NCBI GenBank assembly: GCA_024697985.1 | Contig: JAILRX010000054.1 | Location: forward strand, 1-7,023 | Length of the DNA: 7,023 nt | DNA from: Treponemataceae bacterium | GTDB taxonomy: Bacteria; Spirochaetota; Spirochaetia; Treponematales; Treponemataceae | Direction: 5' to 3' | Part shown: piece after piece, positions 6,293 through 7,023 of the stretch | How the letters are laid out: every line of letters begins with the position of its first letter | Numbering within the stretch: position 1 is the stretch's first letter | Made by a program: the position numbers and the translations under genes | The notes under the pieces: generated by a model | Databases searched by the model: none | Seen by the model: the letters and a program-made list of their open reading frames with translations, nothing else | What the model was told of the DNA's origin: nothing

Positions 6293-7023
6293 ATGAACGA
6301 ACTGAAGATTACCGTCCAAAACCTTGAAAATCCAGTTAGACTCGACCAATATGTTTCAAAAACTTGTCCAGAAATTTCACGTTCCAGGTTAAAAAATGGA
6401 ACAAAATCGATTTTATTGAATCAAAAAGAATCCAAACTTTCATCCAAAGTCAAAAATGATGACGAAATCTTTATTTTGTGGGAAGATCCTGTCCCAAAAG
6501 AAATTGAAGCCGAGGACATTCCGCTCGACATCCTTTATGAAGATGATAACGTTTGTGTCTTAAACAAAAAACAGGGGATGGTAACTCATCCAGGCTGCGG
6601 AAACTGGAAAGGTACTCTTGTAAATGCATTGATGTACCATTGGAAAATTCAAAACTTTGAGTTCAATGAAAAAGACAGCCAAAAACAGAAGGCCATAAGA
6701 AAGGGAATCGTGCACAGGCTTGATAAGGACACGTCAGGCACCATAATTACGGCAAAAAATATAGATACAGAAATTTATCTCCAGGAACAGTTTGCAAAAC
6801 GACGTGTAAAAAAAGAATACATTTTGATTTGTAACGGAGTTCCAAAAGAAAAAGAGGGCAACGTAAAGGTCAACATGATCCGCGATCCAAAAAATCGCAA
6901 AAGATTTACGACAACTTCAGATCATGAACGGGGAAAATTTTCACACACCGTCTACAAATGTCTTTGCTCTTACGGACCTTATTCTCTGATTAGATGCAGA
7001 TTAAAGACCGGTCGAACTCATCA
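6293..7023 (+). CDS. RluD-family ribosomal large-subunit pseudouridine synthase, 3' end beyond the window
   Basis: The reading frame starts at ATG 6293, one base after the preceding stop, and remains open for 243 codons to the window edge, so the C-terminus is missing. An N-terminal S4 RNA-binding domain (about residues 14-62, RLDQYVSK then ISRSRLKNG) is followed by the RluA/RluC/RluD catalytic domain. The diagnostic HRLDKDTSG lies at 141-149 with D144 as the catalytic aspartate, preceded by VLNKKQGMVTHPG at 88-100 and followed by KKEYIL at 173-178. The last visible residues, LKTGRTH, begin the conserved RTHQIR motif, so about 60-80 residues are probably lost. The family isomerises uridines in 23S rRNA; RluD proper modifies helix 69, but RluA/RluC-like members look alike at this level, so no symbol is assigned. 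There is no strong Shine-Dalgarno; coupling to the upstream gene is likely. Confidence 0.93.
   Translation, partial: MNELKITVQNLENPVRLDQYVSKTCPEISRSRLKNGTKSILLNQKESKLSSKVKNDDEIFILWEDPVPKEIEAEDIPLDILYEDDNVCVLNKKQGMVTHPGCGNWKGTLVNALMYHWKIQNFEFNEKDSQKQKAIRKGIVHRLDKDTSGTIITAKNIDTEIYLQEQFAKRRVKKEYILICNGVPKEKEGNVKVNMIRDPKNRKRFTTTSDHERGKFSHTVYKCLCSYGPYSLIRCRLKTGRTH

Overview
The window is about 7 kb of AT-rich, almost fully coding DNA. One short minus-strand gene lies at the left edge, and a run of seven tightly packed plus-strand genes fills the rest. The product set suggests a host-associated spirochaete, most likely Treponema or a close relative: a membrane-anchored PilZ protein, a secreted HEAT-like protein, a short ComEC, RsmA, YggS and an RluD-type enzyme, with AT-rich, Lys/Glu/Phe/Ile-rich coding. 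That placement is inferred from the style and order of the genes; no marker here was compared with a database.

Layout. Positions 1-67 are a perfect 27-bp inverted repeat around a 13-base loop, and its left arm reaches the window edge. A small three-segment membrane protein gene (352 down to 29, minus strand) ends inside that loop. A 56-bp AT-rich gap (353-408) separates it from the divergent plus-strand cluster and probably carries promoters for both directions. The cluster reads: PilZ protein (409-1524), exported alpha-helical repeat protein (1505-2701), ComEC-like protein without a metallo-beta-lactamase domain (2683-3933), rsmA (3945-4805), YggS-type PLP-binding protein (4802-5548), exported/membrane protein with a charged tail (5545-6291) and the start of an RluD-family pseudouridine synthase (6293 to the right edge).

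The seven genes overlap by 20, 19, 4 and 4 bases or are separated by 11 and 1 bases. No terminator or promoter-sized gap lies between them, so they look like one operon with translational coupling. The functional content is mixed: c-di-GMP signalling and envelope proteins at the front, then DNA uptake/membrane transport, then housekeeping (16S rRNA methylation, PLP homeostasis, rRNA pseudouridylation). rsmA and the rluD-type gene both modify rRNA.

Most of the window is ordinary core-genome DNA. The items most worth a second look are the left-edge inverted repeat, which makes both strands encode the same nine-residue hydrophobic peptide towards each other; the ComEC-like protein that lacks its nuclease-like domain; and the charge-segregated tail of the unknown protein at 5545-6291. 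I found no CRISPR array, insertion sequence, tRNA, rRNA, riboswitch or clearly new defence or mobile system.
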